From: Beverwykella pulmonaria
Lineage: Eukaryota; Ascomycota; Dothideomycetes; Pleosporales; Melanommataceae
Assembly (NCBI GenBank): GCA_001599595.1
Contig: BCHH01000011.1
Location: 455,894 to 519,893, forward strand
Length of the DNA: 64,000 bases
Direction of reading: 5' to 3'
Part shown: positions 32,647 through 43,719 of the stretch, piece after piece
Layout: every line of letters begins with the position of its first letter
How positions within the stretch are numbered: position 1 is the stretch's first letter
Position numbers and translations under genes: made by a program
The notes under the pieces: generated by a model
The model's input: the letters and a program-made list of their open reading frames with translations, nothing else
What the model was told of the DNA's origin: nothing
Databases searched by the model: none

Positions 32647-34704
32647 ATGCTTCCCTACATCAACGCGCGTAAGTGTTGCAGCCGTGAGTGCTGCTATACG
32701 TGCAGATGCTGACTTTCTTGCAGCATTTGCATATGTTAGTAGTGCCCTGGGGGCCTCTACAGACGAGCGTAAGGCGTCCGAGGATCTTCATTGTGGTCCA
32801 CGTTAAACTTGGCAACAGTCAAACTTATCTTCTCCTTCTACCTCTCATATCCACTTGCCGCTGCCCTGAAGCGTATACCGGACCAGAAGCCATGGGAGAA
32901 GAATCTTTTCATAATAGGGCACGTGATAGCACCGTCCTTGTTGGAGCGCATCCTTGCTGACTCAACCAAAGAGTTGCTCTTTTCTACTTGGTCGGCCTGT
33001 TCGATCTCTGGGGTGGCCTCCAAACCCTCATCATCAGCGCAGCCGGTGCATATGCCATTTCAGCCAAGATAGACTCTCCGTACATGCCATGGATTGGATT
33101 TGTGTTTCTTATGGGTCACATGTCCATCACTCACATCTCCCGAATGGCGACGAATGACCCCTCTTCCATTGATGTCTCGGGTTAGTCATCTTTTGCTCTA
33201 GTCTTTCCTAATGTGTCAGACACTCACTTTCATATCAGGTGCCCAGATGGTTATGGTCATGAAGGTATTTCTCCCAGGTCCGATATACCCCACTATCCGC
33301 TAATGGTTCAAGCTCACGGCCTTCTGCTGGAATGTTCAAGATGGCCGCCTTCCCAATGCCGAACTTTCCGAGTTTCAAAAGGAGCATATGATCAAGGAGC
33401 TACCTAGCATTCTGGACTACGTTGGCTATGTGTTCTTCTTCCCTTCACTAATGGCCGGCCCCGCCTTTGACTACTGTGACTACCGCCGCTACATCAGCAC
33501 CACCATGTTCGCCCTCCCCCCAGGTACTGATCCATCAAAAGCACCGCCAACTCGGAAGAAGCGCAAAATCCCTCGAAGTGGAACGCCGTCCGCCATCAAG
33601 GCTGTATATGGAAGCATCTGGATCTTTGCATTCTTGAAGTTCTCTGGTTGGTACACCACCAGCTTCCTCCTTGGCGATGAGTATATGAAGCTCTGGTTCC
33701 CTCGTCGAGTCTTCATCTTGTACATGCTTGGCCTCACTACTCGTCTGAAGTATTATGGGGTCTGGAGTCTCGCCGAGGGAAGCTGCATACTCTCTGGTAT
33801 CGGCTACAATGGCATCGACCCTGTATCTGGACGTGCAAAATGGGATCGCTTGACCAACATCAAGCCTATTGACATCGAATTGGCACAAAACACTCGTGCT
33901 TTCCTGGGGAATTGGAACATCAACACAAACTCCTGGCTGCGAAACTACATGTATCTGCGCGTGACTCCGAAGGGCAAGAAACCTGGATTCCGGGCTACTT
34001 TGGCAACCTTCGTTACGAGCGCATTCTGGCATGGCTTCTACCCTGGATACTATATGGCTTTCATCCTGGCATCTTTCCTCCAGACCAGTGCAAAGAGTAA
34101 GCTCCCCGGTCTTACCCGAAGTCTCTAAGCCTTTCATACTAACAACCCACCAGACGGCCGCCGCCTCGTTCGCCCCCTTTTCATGGCCCCTGACGGCAAA
34201 ACTCCACTCCCATCTAAGAAATACTACGACATCTTCACCATCTTCCTTACCCAAGCCGCCTTCGCCTTCACGGTTGCCCCCTTCATTATCCTCGGCTTTA
34301 ACGACACCCTGAAAATATGGGCGCGCGTTTACTTCTACACACTCTTCGGAACGGCGGCCTCTTTTGCCCTGTTCTCGCGTAACTTACCCTTTCGCAAGAT
34401 CCTTATCAAACGCCAGTCCGACCGCATCACTGCCATTGACGAGTCCGGTATTGAAAAAGTGGCTAAAGAGGAGATGGAGAAGGATCGCCGCGCGAAGTTG
34501 CTCAGGAGGGAGAGCAGTGAGCTTGATCAGATTGGACGTGCGCCCACGCTAGGAATTGCAGAAGATCCGGAGGCTGAGATCGACGAGATTGTGGCTGAGG
34601 TGAAGAGGGAGATTGAAGAGAGGAGACGGAGGGGGAGTCTAATGCAGGGCTTTGATGTAAGGAAGGCCGTGGAAGAGCAGTTGCAGAAATTCAAGAAGAC
34701 GTGA
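32647..34704 (+). CDS. ale1: MBOAT lysophospholipid acyltransferase (ALE1/LPT1 type)
   Basis: Seven exons: 32647-32668, 32724-32768, 32819-32918, 32972-33180, 33239-33264, 33313-34096, 34154-34704; 578 residues. The enzyme re-acylates lysophospholipids in the ER membrane. It has many hydrophobic helices and the MBOAT catalytic pair: Asn in NWNINTNSWLRNYMYLR (about 334) and His in SAFWHGFYPGYYMAFI (about 371). It also has the family segment YVFFFPSLMAGPAFDYCDYR. The C-terminal cytosolic tail is charged (KEEMEKDRRAKLLRRE). Intron 3 (32919-32971) begins GC rather than GT. No in-frame GT donor fits, whereas this one joins FIIG to VALFYLVGLFDLWGG and has a GCTGAC branch site. Introns are about 48-57 nt. 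Shares a promoter with CWC27. Confidence 0.92.
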
Positions 34705-36675
34705 GGGGTTGGGAGGATCAGGAATTTGGGAAGGGCAATCAGGAAATATCCTGTGGTTTGAACACTGGTGGCGCTGAGAGCTTCGGCAGGGGCTGGCGAA
34801 CCTCGAAGTATACGTAGTCTTAAATATGCATCATCCGGTTGGGCCTGCATTCAGCGTGGTAATTCTTTTTCCTAAACAGCGAGATAACGAGGGGTCTAGC
34901 CAGTAGAATGTTTAACATCCGTCCTAAAGGAACTTAATAGTGTAAGAATTGTCATTTTTCAAACTTATTGGCCACATTGTCCCTCCGAACCTATCAATCT
35001 ATGAGTGAGCCTTAATAAGCCACCAAGTGACATTCTCTGGCCATCAATAGTCGACCTGCTAAGCCACGATACCCACAATGACCACAACGCATAGCCTTCT
35101 CCCTACCAAAGCAAGGAAAGCCAAGAAAATAGGAGACCAGCTCAAACAAGAATCCACACTCCTTCCTCAGTCACCACCAGCCGACTAAACCCACATCCTG
35201 GCCCTTGCTAGCCATTTCAAACTTCCGTCAAGTGTGAAAACGACCGCAACAATAATGCTCATCTTCTCATCGTTTCAAGATCCGGTCCGCCAACTCTCCG
35301 ACCCTACTACCATCGACCTCTACGCGCTATCCGCGCACGGCCTCGAGCTTAGCCGACCTGAGCTGTCTATATTACCAAAAGACAGCAAATTTCACGCATG
35401 GGTTAGGGAAGCTCTCGCCTCACGTATTCTCCCGGAAGTAGAGCAGAAGGGCAACCTTCCGCTGGGTGGAGCGCTCCAAGATGAAAAAGTGCTGCGAGTT
35501 GAAGCACGAAGTCGAAGAAGCCCTGCCCGGATACATATCTGACTGGGGTGAACCCGAGCGAGAGCGATATCAAGGAGGTGATATAGGTGGCCTACCATTG
35601 AGCGTTGACCAGAGGACGTAGAAGGGAAGGTTCGTCTTCGGGGCTGAGTACAGGGTCCAGAGTAAGGCGTTTCACCGAGGATATCCCAAGCTTGCCTTCT
35701 TGCTCATCAATGTTAGCCTAGACCAAACCCCCGAGATTAGAGCCTGCATGTCGGCGTCTATTTTTTTTGTTTGTTTGTTTTCTCGCGATGCTTTTACAGC
35801 GAATTACGATTCTGATGAGGAAGGACCTCGAGCCCTATTCCGAGCCGCTTACGTAGTGGTGGGGTTGGAGCTTAAGCTGGAAACTAAAACATTCGGATCT
35901 TGAAAAGGAGGAGCTCCGGAGAACGGTGCTTCTGAGGCGGATAACCGACTGACAGGACAGATTCGCGAAGTCTGGCGTTTGCTGGCATTTCCATAGCCGC
36001 CAGAGCTTGCTCAATTTCCAGGCTGTCTGTTTGCTACCTTTCCATTTCTCCAGCTGGTGGCATCTGGTCTTAGGAGTACAAAGAGATTCGTATACAAACC
36101 AGCCTACATCCCTTTGTGTGCTGTACAATATTAGCCCCAGACGTGCCCAGAGGCTGAATACAATCTACTACTAAAAGTGTTTCTCTGAAACGTAGATCTG
36201 TGGATCGCACTTGTCATTCTTGCTTCTAATGGCTAAAGCGTGTACCAGAAGTGTGCGTGGTTACCAACTCCTACATGTTACCAGCAGTGTCGTGCTTATG
36301 GACTTGGATGTTGATGCGGGGGAAGACAGACACAGCTACATCCTGTGAACACTATACGGCTGCTTCGGATATAGTGCAGGCAGTTAGATCTAGTAAATAC
36401 GGTTCATTTTGGAGGATGTATTGATGAATGTGGTCGGAAGCGAGCCGAGGATGCGGCGTCCGGGCTGACCAATAGGTGCACAGTGCCAAGACTTGAGACC
36501 GCTTGATCTTCTGGATCTTTCCGAGCCAATGCAGAGAAACATTTTTCGCCAGACTTCTCCATTCGCCGTACCTCATTCCTCCACGCATACTCACGTATCC
36601 TCCTTCCCATTGCATTTGACTGGAGTCTCGGCCACGGTACTTCCTCCTCCCCATTACTAGCACATCAAAATCACA
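34705..36675. other. Long intergenic region with a possible orphan frame
   Basis: A plus-strand frame from ATG 35255 to 35542 reads MLIFSSFQDPVRQLSDPTTI and then ILPKDSKFHAWVREALASRI. It has plausible composition but no recognised family and no upstream or downstream exon I can join. The region 35750-35800 has a GTTT-rich tract. The right end holds the HSP60 promoter. Confidence 0.35.
36509..36521 (+). promoter_or_regulatory. Candidate heat-shock element upstream of HSP60
   Basis: The sequence ttctggatctttc fits three alternating 5-bp heat-shock units (TTCnnGAAnnTTC) with one mismatch. It lies about 155 bp before the HSP60 start codon and next to a CCAAT at 36526-36530. Such a match can arise by chance; the position is what makes it plausible. 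Confidence 0.3.
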
Positions 36676-38567
36676 ATGCAGCGGGCTTTTGCATCAAGAG
36701 CGCGGTCATCCGTTCTCAACTCGAGCTCAAAGCTCCGGTCGACCAGCTTCAACCTTCAGCAACAGCGATTTGCCCACAAGGTATGGCGTCTCCAGCATCT
36801 CCAGCATCTCCGCGCACATGGTACGCAATTTTTGAAATCCTCTTCTAACGCATTCGCTGCAGGAACTCAAGTTTGGCGTCGAGGGACGAGCGGCTCTGCT
36901 GAAGGGCGTCGACACACTTGCGCGGGCTGTTGCGACCACACTGGGTCCCAAGGGCCGAAATGTGCTTATTGAATCCAGCTATGGCTCGCCGAAGATCACA
37001 AAGGGTATGCAAAGCCATTGCTGTTTCCCCACAAATGCATACTGACATCCTGAAAGATGGTGTAACGGTTGCGAAAGCCATCACCCTCCAGGACAAATTC
37101 GAGAACCTCGGTGCACGCCTTCTCCAGGACGTTGCCTCCAAGACCAACGAGGTTGCTGGTGATGGAACCACCACGGCTACCGTCCTTGCTCGCGCCATTT
37201 TCTCCGAGACCGTTAAGAACGTCGCCGCTGGATGCAACCCTATGGACCTGAGACGCGGAACACAGGCTGCGGTCGAGACCGTTGTTGAATACCTAAGGGA
37301 AAACAAGCGGGACATCACCACCAGCGAGGAGATCTCCCAGGTTGCCACCATCTCCGCCAACGGCGACACCCACATTGGAAAGCTTCTGTCCAATGCTATG
37401 GAAAAGGTTGGCAAGGAGGGTGTCATCACAGTGAAGGAGGGCAAGACCACCGAGGACGAGCTCGAGGTCACGGAGGGCATGAAGTTCGACCGTGGTTATA
37501 TCTCGCCCTACTTCATCACCGACACCAAAGCCCAGAAGGTCGAGTTCGAGAAGCCTCTTATCCTCCTGTCCGAGAAGAAGATCTCCGCTGTCCAAGACAT
37601 CCTCCCCGCCCTCGAAGCCTCGCAGCAGCTCCGCCGACCCCTGGTCATCATCGCTGAGGACATCGATGGTGAGGCTCTCGCCGTCTGCATTCTCAACAAG
37701 CTCCGTGGCCAGCTCCAAGTCGCTGCCGTCAAGGCTCCCGGCTTCGGCGACAACAGGAAGTCCATTCTGGGCGATCTTGCCGTCTTGTCTAACGGCACTG
37801 TCTTCAGTGACGAGCTCGAAGTGAAGCTGGAGAAGGCTACTGCAGATATGCTCGGCTCCGTTGGATCCATCACCATCACCAAGGAGGATACCGTGTTCCT
37901 GAACGGAGAGGGCAGCAAAGACGCCGTTGCCCAGCGCTGCGAGCAGATTCGCGGCGTCATCAATGACCCGACTACCTCTGAGTACGAGAAGGAGAAGCTC
38001 CAGGAACGCCTCGCTAAGCTCTCTGGTGGTGTTGCCGTTATCAAAGTTGGCGGTGCTTCCGAGGTTGAGGTCGGTGAGAAGAAGGACAGGATTGTGGATG
38101 CCCTCAATGCCACCCGTGCCGCCGTCGAGGAAGGGATCCTTCCCGGGGGTGGAACTGGTTTCCTCAAGGCGGCTGCCAACGCCTTGAACAACATTAAGGT
38201 CGCCAACTTCGACCAGCAGCTCGGTGTTACCATCGTGAAAAACGCCATTACCCGCCCCGCTCGGATGATTGTTGAGAACGCTGGTGGTGAGGGATCAGTC
38301 ATCGTTGGCAAGCTCATGGACGACTTTGGCGCCGACTTCAACAAGGGCTTCAATAGCGCCACGGGCGAGTACGTGGACATGATTGCGGCGGGTATCCTGG
38401 ATCCTTTCAAGGTCGTCCGAACTGCCCTTACTGACGCCAGCGGTGTGGCATCCCTCCTCGGTACGACAGAGGTTGCAATAGTAGAAGCCCCAGAAGAGAA
38501 GGGCCCACCACCGGGCATGGGTGGTGGCATGGGTGGAATGGGTGGAATGGGAGGCATGGGCTTCTAA
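36676..38567 (+). CDS. hsp60: Mitochondrial chaperonin HSP60
   Basis: Three exons (36676-36780, 36863-37004, 37057-38567; introns 82 and 52 nt) give 585 residues. Group I chaperonin that folds imported proteins in the mitochondrial matrix as a heptameric ring. Exon 1 is a basic, acid-free transit peptide ([20 protein letters not shown]). The mature part has the ATP site segments [21 protein letters not shown] and [15 protein letters not shown], the chaperonin signature around [19 protein letters not shown], and the typical Gly-Met tail ([14 protein letters not shown]). Length and order match fungal Hsp60. The intron joins restore [16 protein letters not shown] and [11 protein letters not shown]. 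Long frames on the opposite strand are shadows of the codon bias. Confidence 0.98.
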
Positions 38568-39216
38568 GCCGCATAACCATGACGAGCCCACGACTACGAC
38601 CCTGATACCTTAGATTCTCTATACCCTCTTTTAGTCCTCCAACCTTCCCCGGCGTTTTTATTTGTACATGGTATTGGGCCGGCACTCCACTCCCCTCCTC
38701 TCCTCTTCTCGTCTTTTGAAAAGCGCTGCATTGCTTTGGTTGTTTTGGGCTTGTACGATATCATGTGTATGTAGAATGCAGCTGGGAAGGTGAGATATAA
38801 AAGCAAACGAGAAATGTAAAAAGTGATTCACGAATACGTTCTCGTGATTAATCGGTGTTTGTATTTTGAATGGTGAATGTCTTGGCTTCAGTACTGTGGC
38901 AGTGTCGGGGCACATTGGCGTGTTGGTGGGGGCGGCTGGCGCCTGTCTCGTTAAAACCTTGGACGACCCCTCTAGCCTCATCACACCAACACTCATCCTC
39001 CCCACGAATCCGCCCTCCTCGGCGAATCGATAGCAAACTCGGTACCAATATTCATGTGAGTCACACGAACACGTCGTAGGCATACATTTGCTCTTCCCGC
39101 TGCTGCTCTCCGCCACGACGCTGCTGACGACGCTGACTGTCAACAGAGCACTGATAAAGCGCTGCCTGCCCTCACCTGGCTCTGATACCTCTTCCACACC
39201 CACCACACAGTACATC
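38568..39216. other. Intergenic, HSP60 3' flank and cofilin promoter
   Basis: No gene seen. Opposite-strand frames here have no family support. Confidence 0.5.
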
Positions 39217-39935
39217 ATGGTGAGTGCGCCCATAATCGAGTGTAGAGAGCAAAATCGCTAATCTCGGTGACAACAGGCTCAATCAGGGTACGTACTCGAC
39301 AGCAAAAACCCCGCATCATACCGCCGCTTTCACGGGAGCCTGCGCAGCACTCCGCGCGCCCTCCTTTCTCGCGCCCTAAACCCCACCATACAAACACACT
39401 AACAACTCTCTCCCAGTGTCTCGGTAAACCCGGAGTGCATCACCGCGTTCAACGACCTGAAGCTCACGAAGAAAATCAAATGGATCATCTACAAGATCAG
39501 TGACGACTGGAAAGAGATTGTGGTGGAGGAGACGTCTGAGAATGATGACTTCGAAGTGTTCCGCAACAAGCTGATCAATGCCAAGAGCAAGGACCGCAAG
39601 GGCAAGGAGGGCATCGGCGGCCGCTATGCCGTCTATGATGTTGCGTATGAGAGCGGCGAGGGGCTCCGCAATAAGATCACATTTATTAGTTGGTGCCCTG
39701 ATGATGCGCCTCAATATGTAAGTCTGATTCTTTGACCGTACATCAGCGGAGGAGGGATACATGGTTTTTTGGAGGAGATGGTAGACTGACACCACAACAG
39801 CCCCGTATGATGTACTCGACCTCCAAGGAAGCCATCAAGCGCTCCCTGAACGGCCTTGCCGCTGACATCCAAGCCAACGACGCCGATGACATCGAGTTCG
39901 AGAACGTCAAATCCCGCGCCTCCAAAGGGCGTTAA
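39217..39935 (+). CDS. cof1: Cofilin (actin-depolymerising factor)
   Basis: Four exons: 39217-39219, 39277-39287, 39417-39717, 39801-39935; 149 residues. Cofilin severs and depolymerises actin filaments. The protein reads MAQSGVSVNPECITAFNDLK, then KKIKWIIYKISDDWKEIVVE, GGRYAVYDVAYES, FISWCPDDAPQYPRMMYSTS and KEAIKRSLNGLAADIQAND. These are the ADF-homology core with the actin-binding long helix. The first exon is only the ATG triplet and the second is 11 nt. The model is supported by GTGAGT and GTACGT donors and by the resulting N-terminus M-A/S-x-SGV, normal for fungal cofilins (Ser4 available for phosphorylation-type control). Introns are 57, 129 and 83 nt. Confidence 0.95.
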
Positions 39936-40390
39936 GTGCAGAATCGCCGGGGCTGAACAGTCCCGTGTGCACACTCGCGATGGGTCGAGGGGTGAGCAGG
40001 TTGGGCAATGAAATAGCGAAAGAACTGTGGGGAGGAGGCGTTGGTGGTGGCGGTATAGTTTCCTTTTCCCAGAAGTTGATAGGGAGGGCCTGCGATTCAG
40101 GCTCGGGAAGCCTAGTCTAGCGAGATATGAACTCAGTTGGTGAGAGGTGTTGAAACTCGTGCTATTGCATAGTCAGATTGTGTTCGTTCTTGATACGGCA
40201 TTTGATAGTGGGTGAAATTGCCACTAATCATCATTGTCTTGGTATCTCATTGTTATGCTTTGCCGTTACCCATGCCCGGGTATGTATCTGTCTACCTGAT
40301 ATCAATTCATCATGTACAGGTCCTATCTTGGCCGCTCCTGTCCTCATCCCAAAGTTAGAAAATGTAGCTCCCCTCTCATCTTCCCAATAC
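39936..40390. other. Intergenic between convergent cofilin and GET5 genes
   Basis: Both 3' ends face in; no other feature seen. Confidence 0.5.
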
Positions 40391-41142
40391 CTATTGCTCA
40401 CTCTCCCATGCCCTCCTGAACACTCCTACTAACCTCTCCCCCTCCTTTTCATCCCTTAGCCTCTGCACCACGAAGTCGTGCAAATCCACCCAGAAGTGGT
40501 CAGTCGCAACAACTTCTTTCCCGTGCGGTCCCTGCGCCGCATGCGGATCATCCGCTTCCTCATTCGAGCCCGCCAGTCCCTTCTCCGTCTCACTAGGCGC
40601 CACCGCTGGCGGACTCGTAGCCGGTGTCGCAACCGCACCGCCCATCACCATGACGCTGAACTCCACTTCTGACGGCGCGTCTGAGCCGATGACTTCGGAG
40701 ATGGTCTTTGTATCGGCCGCGGGTTTCTTTTTGTAGAGGATTTTTATTTTAGAGGACGGGAGGGATGTCGATGTCGAGTAGGCGGTTTTGAGGTCGTAGA
40801 TGGATGTTGTGGTGGGCGCGATGGATGGCAGTGGGACCGTGGGGTGCGAGGACTTCATCGGCTTGAGGGTTATGCTGATTGTGGAGGCGGAGGTGGATGA
40901 TGTTGCTGCGGTTGTGGATGTGGGTGGGTTGGGGCGGAGGGGGTGCGGGGGGTGCGGGAGCTTGGGGAGGGTATACTGCCGTGGGGATTAGCTAGAGCAA
41001 ATGATGATCATGGAGTGAGACTAGAGCATACAGCATTTTGCGCAGGATATTGACGCGGATCAGCGATGTGGTCTGAAGATAGCTTTATGGGTCGCGCATC
41101 GAGGGCCGAGAGAAATTGCTTGCAGAAGGTGACTTCCGACAT
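40391..41142 (-). CDS. get5: GET5/MDY2-like ubiquitin-like factor for tail-anchored protein targeting
   Basis: Two exons (41142-41032 and 40975-40391; 56-nt intron) give 231 residues. The N-terminal block MSEVTFCKQFLSALDARPIK with DPRQYPAQNAYTLPKLPHP matches the Get5 N-terminal domain that binds Get4. A Pro/Ser/Thr linker follows. Then comes a ubiquitin-like fold: TISITLKPMKS, IYDLKTAYSTST, KIKILYKKKPAADTKTISEV and EVEFSVMVMGG. This would bind Sgt2 in the GET pathway, which delivers tail-anchored proteins to the ER. The end (FWVDLHDFVVQRLRDEKEGE) fits the C-terminal dimerisation helices. Divergent from NOP2 across 336 bp. Good family call; the role is inferred from yeast. Confidence 0.85.
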
Positions 41143-41478
41143 CGCGGACGTGTGTGTGTGTGTGTGAGCGCTTCTTAGATTATGAGGCAATGCCTTGAAA
41201 ATGGTGAGGCAGTTATGTGCTGGCGAGTCAGATGTGAGAGATGGCGAACCTCAATCCAAGCAACCTTGGAAATGGTGGAGAGAACGACGATGACGCCGTT
41301 GTGTTGCGGGACACCTGCCCAGCCTAGTGGAATTTCTTTCCGCCGACGCCGCCGAGAGCGGTGAGCACCTGCAGAAAATTTAGTTTACCTCGAAATTTCC
41401 TGCCGCCAAAAGTTCGCGGAACCAGCTTCCACCTCGAATTGGATACTTTCTCCCCAATCCCCCTTAAGATTCTCGAAA
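41143..41478. promoter_or_regulatory. Shared divergent promoter of GET5 and NOP2
   Basis: 336 bp between two start codons facing apart. It contains a (TG)n run at 41149-41167, just 5' of the GET5 start. No TATA is obvious. Confidence 0.5.
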
Positions 41479-43719
41479 ATGGGCGTAGGCAATCGATTCA
41501 AGAAACAGGGCCCACCGGGACCTCTGGACGAGTCTCTTGTTACCCGAAAGCGAAAAGATGCACCTCCCGCTGCTGCAGAGCCGCGGGGAAAGAAGAGGAG
41601 CAGGACCGAAGTCCGGGCGTTTAAGAAGGAAGCGAAGGTCATTGCGAAGGCAAACAATCCCAACAAGATTGCTATGAGCGAACACCGAGCCAAACCGAAA
41701 CCCGCGAAGAAAGTTGTGCCCGCGCCTGTCTCTGACGATGAGATGTCCGATGCCGATGACCTCGAAACTGCAATGGAAGGCGTGAACGTGACGGGGCTAG
41801 ATGCATTGGGCAGCGCTTCAGAATCGGACGACGACTTGGACGATGATGAATTTCCAGACTCAGGCTCAGATGTTGTGGACTCGGACGACGATGTGAGGAA
41901 GGTGGGCATGTGGTCAGATGATGAAGATGAGGATGAAGCCAAAGAGAAGCTCACGGCAGCAAATATTGTGGGTCTGTCACGGAAGCTCGATATGCAGAAG
42001 GCGATAGAAGAAGCAGAAGCACAAGCGGAACTGGAGGAGGCAGCTCTCACGACCAACATTGCAGGAGATCGGCCCAAAATCCTCCAAGATTCAGAGGACG
42101 AAGACGGTCAGCCGATTTCAAAACTCGCAACCCAAGATTTACAGCTTCTGCGCACAAGGCTCAACGACACAATACGAGTGCTCGACGATTTCAAGAATCT
42201 CGCAGAGGAGGGCAGATCAAGGGTAGAGTACAGAGCGCAGCTGCTGAAGGACATATGCGCATACTATGGCTACTCGGAGTTTCTGGCCGACAAGCTGCTC
42301 AACCTCTTCCCCGCCCGCGAAGCCTTCGCGTTCTTCGAAGCGAACGAGACGCCCCGGCCCATGGTTATCCGCACCAACACTCTCCGCACACATAGACGAG
42401 AACTCGCACAGACACTCATCAACCGTGGCGTGCAATTAGAACCGGTCGGCAAGTGGTCAAAGGTCGGACTTCAAATCTTCGAATCCCAAGTCCCTCTCGG
42501 TGCTACGCCCGAATATCTCGCTGGCCATTACATCCTCCAGGCTGCGTCGTCTTTCCTACCCGTCATGGCTCTGGCTCCCCAAGAAAATGAGCGAGTTCTC
42601 GATATGGCCGCGGCTCCCGGTGGTAAGACAACGCATATCGCGGCTCTCATGAAGAATACTGGCTGTGTCTTTGCCAATGATAGCAACAAATCTCGTGCCA
42701 AGGGTCTCATTGGCAACATCCACCGCCTTGGAGTTAAGAACACCATTGTGTGCAATTACTCTGCCCTCGAGTTCCCAAAAGCCATTGGCGGCTTTGACAG
42801 GGTGTTGTTGGATGCGCCATGCTCTGGTACTGGTGTCATTGCAAAAGATGCCAGCGTCAAGACCAACAAGACCGAATTGGACTTCATGAGGTTACCTCAC
42901 CTTCAGAAGCAGCTAATTTTGGCTGCGATTGACTCCGTCGATCACTCAAGTAAGACCGGCGGGTATATTGTATATTCAACCTGTTCCGTCACGATCGAGG
43001 AAAATGAACAAGTCGTGCAGTATGCGCTGAACAAGCGGCCGAACGTAAGGCTGGTCGAGACAGGCCTCTCATTTGGAAAGGAAGGATTCACAAGCATTAT
43101 GGGCAAAACCTTCCACCCGTCCATGAAGTTGACTCGGAGATACTACCCTCACACCTACAACGTAGACGGCTTCTTCGTCGCTAAGTTCAAGAAATTCGGA
43201 CTCACGCCCGCGAACGCTGTTGGCGCCAGTGGCGTGGCCAGCACGAATGGCAAGCCTGCCTCGGATAAACAAGCTCAAGAAGAGTACATCGACAAGACTC
43301 CCATCACCGAGAGTGGAGACTCAGACTCAGACTTTGGAGGATGGGACGATGACGAGGATCAAGTTTATATGGAGCGCGCTGAGAGGGCACTTCTGCGCCG
43401 GAAGGGCAAGAATCCAAAAGCCGTACTTTCGAATGCGAAGAAACCAGAGAACGATGTTGAGAAGGCTCTTGAAAACAGAGGCATAAAATCGAGCGAGACT
43501 GGTGCATCGAAGACAAAGAAGACGGATGCTGTCCAGAACGGGGCCGAGAAACCTGTGGGAAAGATGCAAGCAAAAGCGAGTGGATCTGATGGAGCTTCTA
43601 AGGCCAAGAAGGAAGATGAGGGTGCCCAGCCTGCCAAGGCAGATAGTGCAAGCGGAAGCAATGGCGGAGTGGAGTTGAAGCCGCGGAAGAAGAGTAGAGG
43701 ACGGAAGGGCAAAGCGTAG
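41479..43719 (+). CDS. nop2: 25S rRNA (cytosine-C5) methyltransferase NOP2
   Basis: Intronless, 746 residues. NOP2 methylates a cytosine in 25S rRNA and is needed for 60S assembly in the nucleolus. The N-terminus is basic then strongly acidic (DDEMSDADD, SESDDDLDDDEFPDSGSD). The RsmB/NOL1/NOP2 domain includes RPMVIRTNTLRTHRRELAQT, the SAM motif VLDMAAAPGGKTTHIAALMK (about 373), motif IV DAPCSGTG (Cys about 445) and motif VI VYSTCSV (about 500, catalytic Cys). Then come FHPSMKLTRRYYPHTYNVDG and FFVAKFKK. The last 170 residues are a Lys/Glu/Ser-rich nucleolar-type tail ending RKKSRGRKGKA. Complete, with all key residues. Confidence 0.97.
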   Translation: MGVGNRFKKQGPPGPLDESLVTRKRKDAPPAAAEPRGKKRSRTEVRAFKKEAKVIAKANNPNKIAMSEHRAKPKPAKKVVPAPVSDDEMSDADDLETAMEGVNVTGLDALGSASESDDDLDDDEFPDSGSDVVDSDDDVRKVGMWSDDEDEDEAKEKLTAANIVGLSRKLDMQKAIEEAEAQAELEEAALTTNIAGDRPKILQDSEDEDGQPISKLATQDLQLLRTRLNDTIRVLDDFKNLAEEGRSRVEYRAQLLKDICAYYGYSEFLADKLLNLFPAREAFAFFEANETPRPMVIRTNTLRTHRRELAQTLINRGVQLEPVGKWSKVGLQIFESQVPLGATPEYLAGHYILQAASSFLPVMALAPQENERVLDMAAAPGGKTTHIAALMKNTGCVFANDSNKSRAKGLIGNIHRLGVKNTIVCNYSALEFPKAIGGFDRVLLDAPCSGTGVIAKDASVKTNKTELDFMRLPHLQKQLILAAIDSVDHSSKTGGYIVYSTCSVTIEENEQVVQYALNKRPNVRLVETGLSFGKEGFTSIMGKTFHPSMKLTRRYYPHTYNVDGFFVAKFKKFGLTPANAVGASGVASTNGKPASDKQAQEEYIDKTPITESGDSDSDFGGWDDDEDQVYMERAERALLRRKGKNPKAVLSNAKKPENDVEKALENRGIKSSETGASKTKKTDAVQNGAEKPVGKMQAKASGSDGASKAKKEDEGAQPAKADSASGSNGGVELKPRKKSRGRKGKA

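Noticed and set aside
33535..34254. 239-codon open frame opposite ALE1
   Set aside because: Overlaps ALE1 exons and an intron; no protein family support.
37508..38557. 349-codon open frame opposite HSP60
   Set aside because: It mirrors the strong codon bias of HSP60, has no family motif and fully overlaps a certain gene.
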